A stretch of 64,000 nucleotides of DNA from Chromohalobacter canadensis (lineage in GTDB: Bacteria > Pseudomonadota > Gammaproteobacteria > Pseudomonadales > Halomonadaceae), in NCBI RefSeq assembly GCF_029544075.1, contig NZ_JAJQJH010000017.1:1-64000 (forward strand), in the 5' to 3' direction. Shown one piece after another: positions 1 to 6,189 of this stretch. The notes under the pieces are model-generated. The model was not told the DNA's origin, searched no databases, and saw only the letters and a list, made by a program, of their open reading frames with translations. The translations under genes were made by a program, and so were the position numbers. Within the stretch, counting starts at the first letter, position 1; each line of letters starts with the position of its first letter.

Positions 1-2
1 CG

Positions 3-68
3 GCACAGGTGTTTCTGGGGGAATACTCCGGCGCCCTGGATACCGCAGGTGCTGCGCTTATTGGTTGA
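3..68 (+). CDS. C-terminal end of a gene entering from upstream (tentative)
   Basis: Frame 3 is open from the window edge to a TGA at 66-68 and reads as 21 protein-like residues ending DTAGAALIG. Its base composition is GC-rich like the host rather than AT-rich like the cassettes that follow. It may be the 3' end of a chromosomal gene or of an upstream cassette. Frame 2 is also open, to 124, so this is a weak call made on residue composition only. Confidence 0.25.
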   Translation, partial: AQVFLGEYSGALDTAGAALIG

Positions 69-121
69 ATTCAGGGTCTTACAGTGACCGAGCCGGCAAA
101 GGCAGCAGGCACGCGAATGCT

Positions 122-257
122 GCATAACGCGCCGAACTCTTCTTAGGGCCTTTTAAAATCAAAAGCTTAAGAGTGAAAGGGCGGGCTAGATAAGATTGTT
201 AAACACGCCTGCTCGCTCAAGTGGGAAAACGAGCGCGCTGTCTAATACCTGTTAGCC
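122..257 (+). repeat. attC-like region at the left end of the array
   Basis: Two nested readings are possible. One site runs 198-257, from gttaaac to gttagcc. An alternative runs 122-204, from gcataac to gttaaac, and encloses the inverted repeat aactctt/aagagt around cttttaaaatcaaaag. A single long site over 122-257 is also possible. Whichever holds, gttagcc at 251-257 is the left boundary of the first complete cassette, because that cassette's own attC starts with the near-complement agctaac. Confidence 0.5.
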
Positions 258-270
258 ATTTCATCTGGAC

Positions 271-894
271 ATGGAACTCATGCTCGAAATTATCAAGTTA
301 CTTGGCGGTGCCACGGTACTAATTGGCGCTGCCGGCTGGCTAGCCACCAAGTTTATTGAAAATCGCCTCAATCGTGAAATTGAGGCATATAAGGCCAGGC
401 TAAAAGCCGAGTCTGACACTGAGATTGAGAATCTGAAGTCCCGCCTTCAGGTGGCAGCGAAGGAACGGGAAATTGCCGTCAGTTGGCTTCATCAAAAGCG
501 CGCTACCGCAATTGAGAGTTTGTATTCATCACTCGCCGACCTACAGCATGCCGCGCGTGTCGTGCTCGATACATTGTCTCCGCGCAACCCAGCAGATATA
601 CGCAAGTTCAGTTCAGAGGCAGTGAAGAAACTTCATCAAACGTATGGGGCGTATCTCAAGGCAAAAATATTCTTGTCGCCGCTTACCTGCGAAAAGATCG
701 AGAAGGTTCTTCGAGGAATTCAAGGTTCAGTGGTTATGTATGACCTCTACCTCGGAAACTACGACGACCATGAACTGAATACGCTAACGGACGTGAAGGA
801 CATCGCATGGAAGGATATTCAAGCGGTCGTTCCCGCAGCTCTCGAGGAACTGGAGTCCGAATTCAGGTTGGTTCTCGGGGTCGAAAATAGCTAA
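271..894 (+). CDS. Cassette 1: membrane-anchored coiled-coil protein, unknown function
   Basis: This is a 207-residue protein I do not recognise. Residues about 7-26 (LLGGATVLIGAAGWLATKF) form one N-terminal membrane segment. It is followed by a charged heptad-like stretch (about 30-75, rich in E, K and R) that should be a coiled coil, and then a helical C-terminal part. The expected topology is a single-span anchor with a cytoplasmic helical body. The start at 271 is the first ATG after the attC boundary; a second in-frame ATG lies at 280, and neither has a strong ribosome site. The TAA stop (892-894) lies inside the agctaac core of its attC, which is typical of compact cassettes. Similar small anchored coiled-coil proteins occur among cassette and defence genes, but no function can be claimed. 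Confidence 0.75.
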   Translation: MELMLEIIKLLGGATVLIGAAGWLATKFIENRLNREIEAYKARLKAESDTEIENLKSRLQVAAKEREIAVSWLHQKRATAIESLYSSLADLQHAARVVLDTLSPRNPADIRKFSSEAVKKLHQTYGAYLKAKIFLSPLTCEKIEKVLRGIQGSVVMYDLYLGNYDDHELNTLTDVKDIAWKDIQAVVPAALEELESEFRLVLGVENS

Positions 895-955
895 CCACTC
901 ATTCCACCGGGCCTGCGCGAAAAGCCACGCAGGCCGGTGAATTAAAACGTTAGGA
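889..955 (+). repeat. attC site 1
   Basis: The left core is agctaac (889-895) and the right core gttagga (949-955). Between them attccaccgggcctgcg (901-917) pairs with cgcaggccggtgaat (928-942). Two extra unpaired bases sit on one arm, the asymmetry expected of the extrahelical bases that orient attC hairpins. The left core matches the complement of the start of its own cassette (gttagcc) at 6 of 7 positions. Confidence 0.85.
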
Positions 956-961
956 GCGATT

Positions 962-1414
962 ATGGACTATCAACATGCCCGTCTCCGCTATCAATTTAAT
1001 AAGCTGGAGCCGATACGGAACGGCGTGTTCCCGGAGTACGGCGGAAACGTTGAGTTTGAATTGCTTTCTTTTTTTGAGATCTGCTATCACCTAAAAGATT
1101 GGATTAAGCATAGTCCCGAGTACAAAGATTTTAGCAATGTTGAACATTTCGTCAACCAAAGCTCCGCAATGAGAATTTGTGCTGACATATGTAATCGGCT
1201 TAAGCACCGAAATCTGAAAAAGAGAAGAAGTAATTTTGAAATCGGCATCTTTCGGCTGAAATCGAGCATGACTGTAGGTCCCGAAGCGAGTATGGCGCTG
1301 GCTAGCCTCAAAGAGGCCACAATAGAAACTGAGCGTGGCCAAGAATGTTGCTATGCGTTGGCAAAGGAATGCCTTCATGAGTGGGAACGCTACTTTTCAG
1401 AGAATGTGGTTTAA
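962..1414 (+). CDS. Cassette 2: hypothetical protein with D-I-x-N-x-x-K-H motif
   Basis: This 150-residue soluble protein is mostly helical and I cannot name its family with certainty. Two blocks stand out: CYHLKDWIKH at about 41-50, and a C-A-D-I-C-N-R-L-K-H run at about 73-82. A His-Leu-x-Asp-Trp helix followed by a D-x-x-N-x-x-K-H helix recalls uncharacterised HEPN-like helical proteins, but the classical R-x4-6-H spacing is not clearly present. The ATG at 962 has a GGAG ribosome site that lies within the attC boundary (taggagcg, 951-958), so the cassette brings its own translation signal. The gene ends 10 bases before its attC. Confidence 0.75.
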   Translation: MDYQHARLRYQFNKLEPIRNGVFPEYGGNVEFELLSFFEICYHLKDWIKHSPEYKDFSNVEHFVNQSSAMRICADICNRLKHRNLKKRRSNFEIGIFRLKSSMTVGPEASMALASLKEATIETERGQECCYALAKECLHEWERYFSENVV

Positions 1415-1424
1415 TCGGGGTGGC

Positions 1425-1496
1425 TCCAAACAATTGCAGGCACATGGACAAAATTTCCGCTGCGCTCCAATTTTGCCCGTGCTGCAGGCGTTAACC
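1425..1496 (+). repeat. attC site 2
   Basis: The left core is tccaaac (1425-1431) and the right core gttaacc (1490-1496). The arms are gcaggcacatggacaaaatt and aattttgcccgtgctgc, with ccgctgcgctcc in the loop. The left core matches the complement of its own cassette's start (gttagga) at 6 of 7 positions. Confidence 0.8.
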
Positions 1497-1511
1497 ATCT
1501 AGGAGGCTTAA

Positions 1512-2804
1512 TTGACATCTCCATTATCTGATCTTGATGAGCTTGTTTTAAAATGTCGAGATCAAAAAGCTAAAAATTATATAAGAGAAGCTGTTGCCTG
1601 TTATAAATCTGGTGCTTTCCGATCTGCAATCGTATCAACGTGGATTGCTGTGTCTTTTGACATTTTAGATAAATTAAAAGAGTTATCTCTTGCTGGAGAT
1701 AAAGAAGCTGAAAAACAAGTTGAAGCCTTCGATAAAGCTCGGAGAATCGGTGATATCACAAATTCTTTAAAGTTTGAGAGAGACATATTGACAGTTTGCA
1801 GAGACAAGCTTGAGTTGATTTCTCCAGTAGAGTTTATTGATCTAGATCGACTGCAAGAGGATCGCAATAGATGTGCTCATCCGTCGATGACAGCTGATGG
1901 AGAGGTTTTTAACCCATCTGCTGAATTGGCAAGAATGCACATAAGGTCAGCTGTTGAGCATCTGCTTCAATATCCTCCTGCGCAAGGTAAATATGCTCTA
2001 GATTCATTAAGTTCAGAAGTCGAATCTGAATATTTCCCAACGGATATTAAAAAGGCTATTGTTGCATTCGAAAGCAGCCCTTTGAAGAAAGCAAGAGATA
2101 GCCTTGTGCGGAACTTCACTGTTGTGCTTCTGAAAAAGCTGATTAATGATTCCAAGGATTACAAAGAGATATACAGGTTAACAACTGCCCTTAATGCTGT
2201 AGGGGTTATTCATCGAGATACATATAGAAATACTCTATCTGAGAAGCTATCGTATATTATTCGAGCATTGGAGGCTGAGAAGCTCGATAGAATTACCCCA
2301 TTAATAAGTAACGTCGAAGATAGTTGGCATCATTTGCAAGCCGATGTCAGACAAAAATTCCAGTCCTACGTTGAAAATTTACCCAAAGATAAGCTCGAAG
2401 ACATAGATATATTTCTGTCAATCGCAGATCTACAAAAGTTCGCGGAGAAACGGTTGCGAAAAGCTACTAGGGCAGAGCTAGATGAACCGCTATTTTTCAT
2501 AGTTCCCTCACAGGTAAGTGATCGAATTATTGAGTTGTATTCCGAGTCTCGAAGTTTTGAAAAAGCAAATGATTTTGCCTCTACTGTCATAAGGTATGCG
2601 GGTGATTACAGCAAAGAGCAGATACAGAAAATAATAATCGCATGTGGGGAAAATGATCAAATTGAGTATAGCTTCGAGATTGGATCAGTAATCAATGCAC
2701 TAAGAAAAAACAAGAATGTGACTGATGAAAAGATAGATGAGTGGCTACAGGAAGCGGATTTAAACAAGTTTACCAAAGTTGAAGATGATGAAAACGATGG
2801 TTAA
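1512..2804 (+). CDS. Cassette 3: HEPN-like protein with R-N-x3-H motif
   Basis: This is a 430-residue protein. The N-terminal helical region (1 to about 155) contains a repeat-like helix pair, KNYIREAVACYKSGAFRSAI, and then EDRNRCAHPS, in which R118-N119-x3-H123 fits the R-N-x-x-x-H signature of HEPN RNases and toxins. The remaining 270 residues are charged, helical and unrecognised. Start: a TTG at 1512 sits five bases after a perfect AGGAGG (1501-1506); no ATG competes nearby. The gene is strongly AT-rich with A/T-ending codons, unlike the host genes downstream, which indicates recent transfer. Many HEPN proteins act in phage defence, toxin-antitoxin systems or RNA processing; that role here is inference from one motif. 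The stop lies inside the ggttaac core of its attC. Confidence 0.8.
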   Translation: MTSPLSDLDELVLKCRDQKAKNYIREAVACYKSGAFRSAIVSTWIAVSFDILDKLKELSLAGDKEAEKQVEAFDKARRIGDITNSLKFERDILTVCRDKLELISPVEFIDLDRLQEDRNRCAHPSMTADGEVFNPSAELARMHIRSAVEHLLQYPPAQGKYALDSLSSEVESEYFPTDIKKAIVAFESSPLKKARDSLVRNFTVVLLKKLINDSKDYKEIYRLTTALNAVGVIHRDTYRNTLSEKLSYIIRALEAEKLDRITPLISNVEDSWHHLQADVRQKFQSYVENLPKDKLEDIDIFLSIADLQKFAEKRLRKATRAELDEPLFFIVPSQVSDRIIELYSESRSFEKANDFASTVIRYAGDYSKEQIQKIIIACGENDQIEYSFEIGSVINALRKNKNVTDEKIDEWLQEADLNKFTKVEDDENDG

Positions 2805-2870
2805 CAAAGCGCTGCTGCCGGACAATTTTTCCGCTGAGCTCCAAAATTGCCGCAGAGCGCGGCGTTATGC
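2799..2870 (+). repeat. attC site 3
   Basis: The left core is ggttaac (2799-2805) and the right core gttatgc (2864-2870). The arms gcgctgctgccggacaattttt and aaaattgccgcagagcgc surround ccgctgagctcc, nearly the same loop as attC site 2. The left core is an exact complement of the start of its own cassette (gttaacc at 1490). Confidence 0.9.
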
Positions 2871-2884
2871 ATCAGGAGGTTTTG

Positions 2885-3502
2885 GTGCTATCTGAAATTG
2901 AAGTAAGGCGTTTATATATTGATGACGTCGAATGGGAAAGAACCAGCGACAGCTGGAAAGACCTCAAGCCATATCGTGATTTCAACAGTTTTAGTATTTC
3001 AGATGAATCAGTTGGAAATTATTATCTTAGGTTAAAAGAACGGTTTAATATACCTAAAGCTGTTTTGGAACAGTGGCTCTATGGGCTCTACTATGATCGT
3101 AATTGTGTAAATAACTATGGCTGGATTGATTTTGACAATATTGATATTGTGCTAGAGGATTTATCGTTAGAGAAGCTTCAAGAAGTAAGAGTTATAGATG
3201 ATTATCGAGGTTATGTTGAAGAAGGTGCAAACTATATCGCGTATGAACAACTCCCTTGCCTCGAAAAAGACAAAGATTACTGGAAGAGTCATGGCACTTG
3301 GCGAACACCACCAGTTATTTTAGATGTAAAGAGTTTTCCTCATGACGTTATACCTGGCTACTCAGATATAGGGTCGGGAATGCAGCTAATCGAGGGACAT
3401 TCAAGGCTGGGTTACCTGTACGCAATCGCTAACTGTAATTTGGGTTTAGCAGAAACCCATAAGGCTTATATTGTTAAATGTAAGAATGCACAAGGCCATT
3501 AA
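2885..3502 (+). CDS. Cassette 4: hypothetical protein with C-terminal EGHSRLGYL motif
   Basis: This is a 205-residue soluble acidic protein. I place the start at the GTG at 2885, five bases after AGGAGG (2874-2879). The same signal and spacing serve the TTG start of the preceding cassette gene. The upstream ATG at 2867 lies in the attC core and would put the ribosome site inside the gene. Near the C-terminus, DIGSGMQLIEGHSRLGYLYA recalls the G-x-x-R boxes of ParB/sulfiredoxin-fold proteins, which read D/E-G-H-x-R. This is only a motif resemblance and no function is assigned. The gene is AT-rich like the preceding one. Confidence 0.75.
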   Translation: MLSEIEVRRLYIDDVEWERTSDSWKDLKPYRDFNSFSISDESVGNYYLRLKERFNIPKAVLEQWLYGLYYDRNCVNNYGWIDFDNIDIVLEDLSLEKLQEVRVIDDYRGYVEEGANYIAYEQLPCLEKDKDYWKSHGTWRTPPVILDVKSFPHDVIPGYSDIGSGMQLIEGHSRLGYLYAIANCNLGLAETHKAYIVKCKNAQGH

Positions 3503-3560
3503 GGTTGTTCCGGGCCGATGGCCCTCCACCGGACGCCGCTGTCGGGGCGCCGCTTATGGC
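3495..3560 (+). repeat. Degenerate attC-like junction (AAG/CTT instead of AAC/GTT)
   Basis: The ends gccattaag (3495-3503) and cttatggc (3553-3560) are inverted copies apart from one extra T. The normally invariant AAC and GTT triplets read AAG and CTT. The GC-rich interior (cgggccgatggccc and following) forms hairpins but gives no clear long stem between the two arms. Position and spacing (about 66 bases, stop codon of the preceding gene inside the left core) fit an attC. The core change predicts an inactive or weak site. Confidence 0.4.
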
Positions 3561-3582
3561 TGGCTTTATACGTAATCGCACC

Positions 3583-4071
3583 ATGGAAGAGTTAGCCAAG
3601 ATTTTAAGTAATATTGACGAACTGGAAACCTGGAAAAACCATGTTCAGGGTTATTCCAAATCCGGTGTGGCTTCCGCCTACAAAATGGCCCAACCTTTGT
3701 GGGTCCAAAGAATGGTTTCTGCACAAAAGCTATTTTTACACCCAGATATCGTTGATCAGCTAAAAGCACAAAATTGGCAGCCTAATGATGTGCAAAAGAA
3801 GATGATATGGGCAAGCATTTTAGGCTCTGATGAAAGTCCGGAAAGCAAAAAGAGAATGTATAGAGTTAAGGATAGCCTTATAAAGAAGTATGGCGAAGAA
3901 TGGTGGGAAGATGTCTATGCCCGCATAAAACCTGTATATGCTGCAAAAGAGCGAGTTAAAAAGATTTATTCTGGCCCAGCTGTATCAGCATTTATAAACA
4001 ATACATTCATAGGCTCAGAGGCCGCTAGCGAAGAGCGAAGCCGGGCTTTGAAAATGATCCCAAAGTCATGA
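3583..4071 (+). CDS. Cassette 5: hypothetical protein, unknown function
   Basis: This protein is 162 residues from the ATG at 3583; an ATG at 3556, inside the junction core, would add nine residues. Neither start has a good ribosome site, so the start is uncertain. The sequence is helical and rich in K, W and E (for example GEEWWEDVYARIKPVYAAKE). It has no signal peptide or membrane segment, and I do not recognise a family. The last 19 residues run up to the attC and look less conserved in character, as if a former stop had been lost at the cassette edge. Confidence 0.65.
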   Translation: MEELAKILSNIDELETWKNHVQGYSKSGVASAYKMAQPLWVQRMVSAQKLFLHPDIVDQLKAQNWQPNDVQKKMIWASILGSDESPESKKRMYRVKDSLIKKYGEEWWEDVYARIKPVYAAKERVKKIYSGPAVSAFINNTFIGSEAASEERSRALKMIPKS

Positions 4072-4075
4072 AAAT

Positions 4076-4153
4076 GTATAACAATGCGCACCAACATCGG
4101 CCACTTCGTGGTCTGGACCTCGCTTCGCTCGGTCGTTGTGCGCGGCGTTAGCA
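4076..4153 (+). repeat. attC site 5
   Basis: The left core is gtataac (4076-4082) and the right core gttagca (4147-4153). The outer arms are gcgcaccaac and gtcgttgtgcgc; the interior ggccacttcgtggtc and gcttcgctcggtc form small hairpins. Confidence 0.75.
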
Positions 4154-4169
4154 AGAAGGTAAAAGATGA

Positions 4170-4523
4170 ATGTCTGCATCCTGGGACCAAAACAAATTCG
4201 ATCGTTGGCAAGAACTTCGCAAGAGCCTGAAAGAGTACAAGCGCGTGAAGGAGTATGCTCAGGTTGTCGAGGTGGCCCGAACGATTATAGATTTAGACAA
4301 GGAGGCGCCGTTTATTCGAATAATGACGCCTCTTTTTTACAAGGAAATCGGCGCAGCCTGTGAGAAGTTGGGCAACCTAAGTGATGCTATTAGGAACTAT
4401 CAAATTGCCATGGACGGATTTAAAAAATACCGGGAGCCGAACGATCTAAATAAGCCTGATGATTGGTTGAAAGATATCCAGTCGTTGAGCAAAAAGATTG
4501 AACGGTTACAGTCGAAGCTATGA
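4170..4523 (+). CDS. Cassette 6: small TPR-like helical protein
   Basis: This 117-residue protein has alternating helices. The stretch FYKEIGAACEKLGNLSDAIRNYQIAMDGFKKY (about 55-86) has the small/large residue spacing of a tetratricopeptide repeat, with a weaker copy before it. It is therefore probably a protein-binding helical hairpin protein rather than an enzyme. AGAAGG at 4154-4159 serves the ATG at 4170. An out-of-frame ATG lies at 4166, overlapping as ATGAATG, and could reduce expression. The gene is the last in the array and ends 11 bases before its attC. Confidence 0.7.
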   Translation: MSASWDQNKFDRWQELRKSLKEYKRVKEYAQVVEVARTIIDLDKEAPFIRIMTPLFYKEIGAACEKLGNLSDAIRNYQIAMDGFKKYREPNDLNKPDDWLKDIQSLSKKIERLQSKL

Positions 4524-4533
4524 GCCTCGTCAT

Positions 4534-4617
4534 TGCTAACAAGGCCAAGCACGGCGACAGCTTTTTCGTTGCGGCTTCGCCTCCACTGCAAAGCTGCGCG
4601 TGCTGGCAGCGTTATGC
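4534..4617 (+). repeat. attC site 6, right end of the array
   Basis: The left core tgctaac (4534-4540) is the exact complement of the start of its own cassette (gttagca at 4147). The right core is gttatgc (4611-4617). The arms aagcacg...cagcttt and aaagctgcgcgtgct flank a loop containing gttgcggcttcgcctcc. Host-like sequence follows, so this is the last site of the array. Confidence 0.85.
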
Positions 4618-4760
4618 AATGAAGGATGAGTGGCTAGAGTCTTGATAATCGCTGCTCCGACGGGTTGAATCCTCCACTTACGCCATCACCTTATGGGGAA
4701 GAGCCGCCGTGAGGGCGTTGCTCGGTTCATTGTTTCAATGCGTTTCATGGGAGGATCGCC

Positions 4761-5237
4761 ATGCCTTTTGCACCGTCCAGCATGCAAGTCGAAAGCACCG
4801 CCTTCACGCCGAATGGGGCGATTCCGAAGCGCCATTCGGCGGAAGGTGACGATGTGTCCCCGGCCCTGAGCTGGAAGGAGGCGCCGGCGGGGACCAAGGG
4901 CTTCGCGGTGATCTGCCACGATCCGGATGCGCCGCTGGTGAAGGATGGCAGCTACGGTTACGTCCATTGGCTGCTCTACAACTTGCCGGCGGATGTCACC
5001 TCGCTGGAAGAGGGCACGAAGACAGGTACTGCCGGCATCAACGATGGCGGCGCCATCGGTTATGGCGGTGCCATGCCGCCGGAGGGCCACGGGCCGCACC
5101 AGTATTATTTCTGGGTGCTGGCACTGGATACCCAAACCGAACTGCCCGAGGGGCTGACGCAGCCGGAACTGCTCAACAAGCTGGAGCCGCACATTCTGGG
5201 TATGAGTCGGTTGGTGGGGACTTACCGCCGCGACTAA
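4761..5237 (+). CDS. PEBP-family protein (YbhB/YbcL type)
   Basis: This 158-residue cytoplasmic protein belongs to the phosphatidylethanolamine-binding-protein family. It carries the family blocks ICHDPDAP (about 52-59, the anion/ligand pocket) and GPHQYYFWVLALD (about 112-124). Length matches E. coli YbhB/YbcL, and there is no signal peptide. GGAGG stands just before the ATG. The bacterial members bind small anions or act as kinase/protease modulators; the physiological role is not settled. It stands alone on the + strand between the cassette array and a convergent operon, with a shared terminator downstream. Confidence 0.9.
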   Translation: MPFAPSSMQVESTAFTPNGAIPKRHSAEGDDVSPALSWKEAPAGTKGFAVICHDPDAPLVKDGSYGYVHWLLYNLPADVTSLEEGTKTGTAGINDGGAIGYGGAMPPEGHGPHQYYFWVLALDTQTELPEGLTQPELLNKLEPHILGMSRLVGTYRRD

Positions 5238-5284
5238 GCCTTGTCTGAGTGGCTATTATAAGTCGCTATTAAGCTGCTTCACAC

Positions 5285-5319
5285 ACACTCGGCGCCTTCT
5301 CTTGGGAGGCGCCGAGTGT
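5285..5319. terminator. Bidirectional terminator between convergent genes
   Basis: A perfect 12-bp stem, acactcggcgcc (5285-5296) and ggcgccgagtgt (5308-5319), encloses an 11-base loop between the PEBP gene and the convergent nitrilase gene. Runs of T are short on both sides, so efficiency is uncertain. Confidence 0.7.
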
Positions 5320-5334
5320 CGTTTGGGGCCGGGT

Positions 5335-6177
5335 TCAGCGATAGCCTTCCATCAACTCGCGCACCAGTGGCGTGTCGGCATTGCGGTGGGTGGGGAGCTC
5401 GAAACGGGCACGGGCGATGGCGGTGCGTGAGAGAGTCGCTTCGATCAGCGTCTCGCCATCTTCGGCCACGGCCAGGGTCTCGCCTTGCGGGCCGAGGATG
5501 CATGAGCCTCCCCAGAAGTGGCTGTCGCCTTCGGGGCCGAAGCGGTTGGCCATGATCACGGGGGTGCCGTAGGTCATGGCGTAGAACTGCAGGTTGAGGG
5601 GCCAGTTCTTTTCGTTGGAGAAATCATCGCTGACGATGCCCGAGGCCGAGTTGATCGGCGCACACAGCACGGCGGGCCGGTCCAACAGAGCGGCGTGTAC
5701 CAGCCCCGGATTCCACAGGTCGGCACAAATCAGCGAGGTCGCCGACCAGCCGGGGCACACCGGGAGATGCGTGAGTTTTTTGCCGTGGGTGAACAGCTTG
5801 CCTTCTTCCAGCCCGCCGTAGGTGGGCAGGTTGAGCTTGCGGTGCACGGCCTGGAGCTTGCCGTGCTGAAAGATCGCCAGGGCGTTGTAGTACTCGCCGG
5901 GGCTGGCTTCCTCGACAAACCCTAGCACCACCTGCATCTCGCCGGCTTCTTGGGCGAGTTCGGCCAGGCGCGGGTCATGGGCCGGGCAGGCCACGTCGAT
6001 CACTCGGTTGCCCAAGCCGTAGCCGGTCAGCGAGAGCTCGGGAAAGACCAGCAGCTCGAGCCCTCGTTGGTGGGCTTCGGCGATCCGTGCGCGGTGGCGC
6101 TCAAGATTGGCGTCGACATCGCCAAGGGTGGCGTTGATCTGCGCGGCGCCGACGCGCAGTTGATCTTGATAGTGCAT
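5335..6177 (-). CDS. Carbon-nitrogen hydrolase (nitrilase superfamily)
   Basis: This 280-residue cytoplasmic amidohydrolase has the nitrilase catalytic triad: E47 in FPELSLTGY, K114 in HRKLNLPTYGGLEEG and C151 in LICADLWNP. The family hydrolyses amide or nitrile C-N bonds by a cysteine thioester. The closest-looking branch is that of aliphatic amidases and N-carbamoyl hydrolases, but the substrate cannot be read from sequence. It is the second gene of an operon, 12 bases after the MmgE/PrpD gene, so the two may act on successive intermediates of one catabolic route. It is followed by the shared terminator at 5285-5319. Confidence 0.9.
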   Translation of the reverse strand: MHYQDQLRVGAAQINATLGDVDANLERHRARIAEAHQRGLELLVFPELSLTGYGLGNRVIDVACPAHDPRLAELAQEAGEMQVVLGFVEEASPGEYYNALAIFQHGKLQAVHRKLNLPTYGGLEEGKLFTHGKKLTHLPVCPGWSATSLICADLWNPGLVHAALLDRPAVLCAPINSASGIVSDDFSNEKNWPLNLQFYAMTYGTPVIMANRFGPEGDSHFWGGSCILGPQGETLAVAEDGETLIEATLSRTAIARARFELPTHRNADTPLVRELMEGYR

Positions 6178-6189
6178 GGTGGCGTCTCG

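Larger units (their letters stand above)
122..4617 (+). mobile_element. Integron-type gene-cassette array (six cassettes)
   Basis: Six genes all point the same way. Each is followed within a few bases by an imperfect inverted repeat of 60-84 bases that starts in ...AAC and ends GTTRRRY-like (gttagga 949, gttaacc 1490, gttatgc 2864, gttagca 4147, gttatgc 4611). These are the marks of attC sites. Taking recombination between G and TT, the cassettes are about 252-949, 950-1490, 1491-2864, 2865-3553, 3554-4147 and 4148-4611. Composition is AT-richer than the flanking chromosome, most clearly at 1512-3500. No tyrosine recombinase of IntI type is present in the window, so this is either the distal end of a chromosomal integron or an attC cluster lacking an integrase. 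Host-like sequence resumes after 4617. Confidence 0.85.

Noticed and set aside
2867-2884. ATG at 2867 as the start of the cassette 4 gene
   Set aside because: It lies in the attC core and would put the AGGAGG inside the coding region; the GTG at 2885 has the correct spacing.
122-4617. Reading the array as a CRISPR or as an IS element
   Set aside because: The repeats differ in sequence and flank long genes; there is no transposase, terminal inverted repeat or target-site duplication.
4655-4690. A tRNA T-arm-like stretch (gggttgaatcctcc) after the last attC
   Set aside because: The flanking bases do not pair into a T stem, and no acceptor, D or anticodon arms can be drawn.
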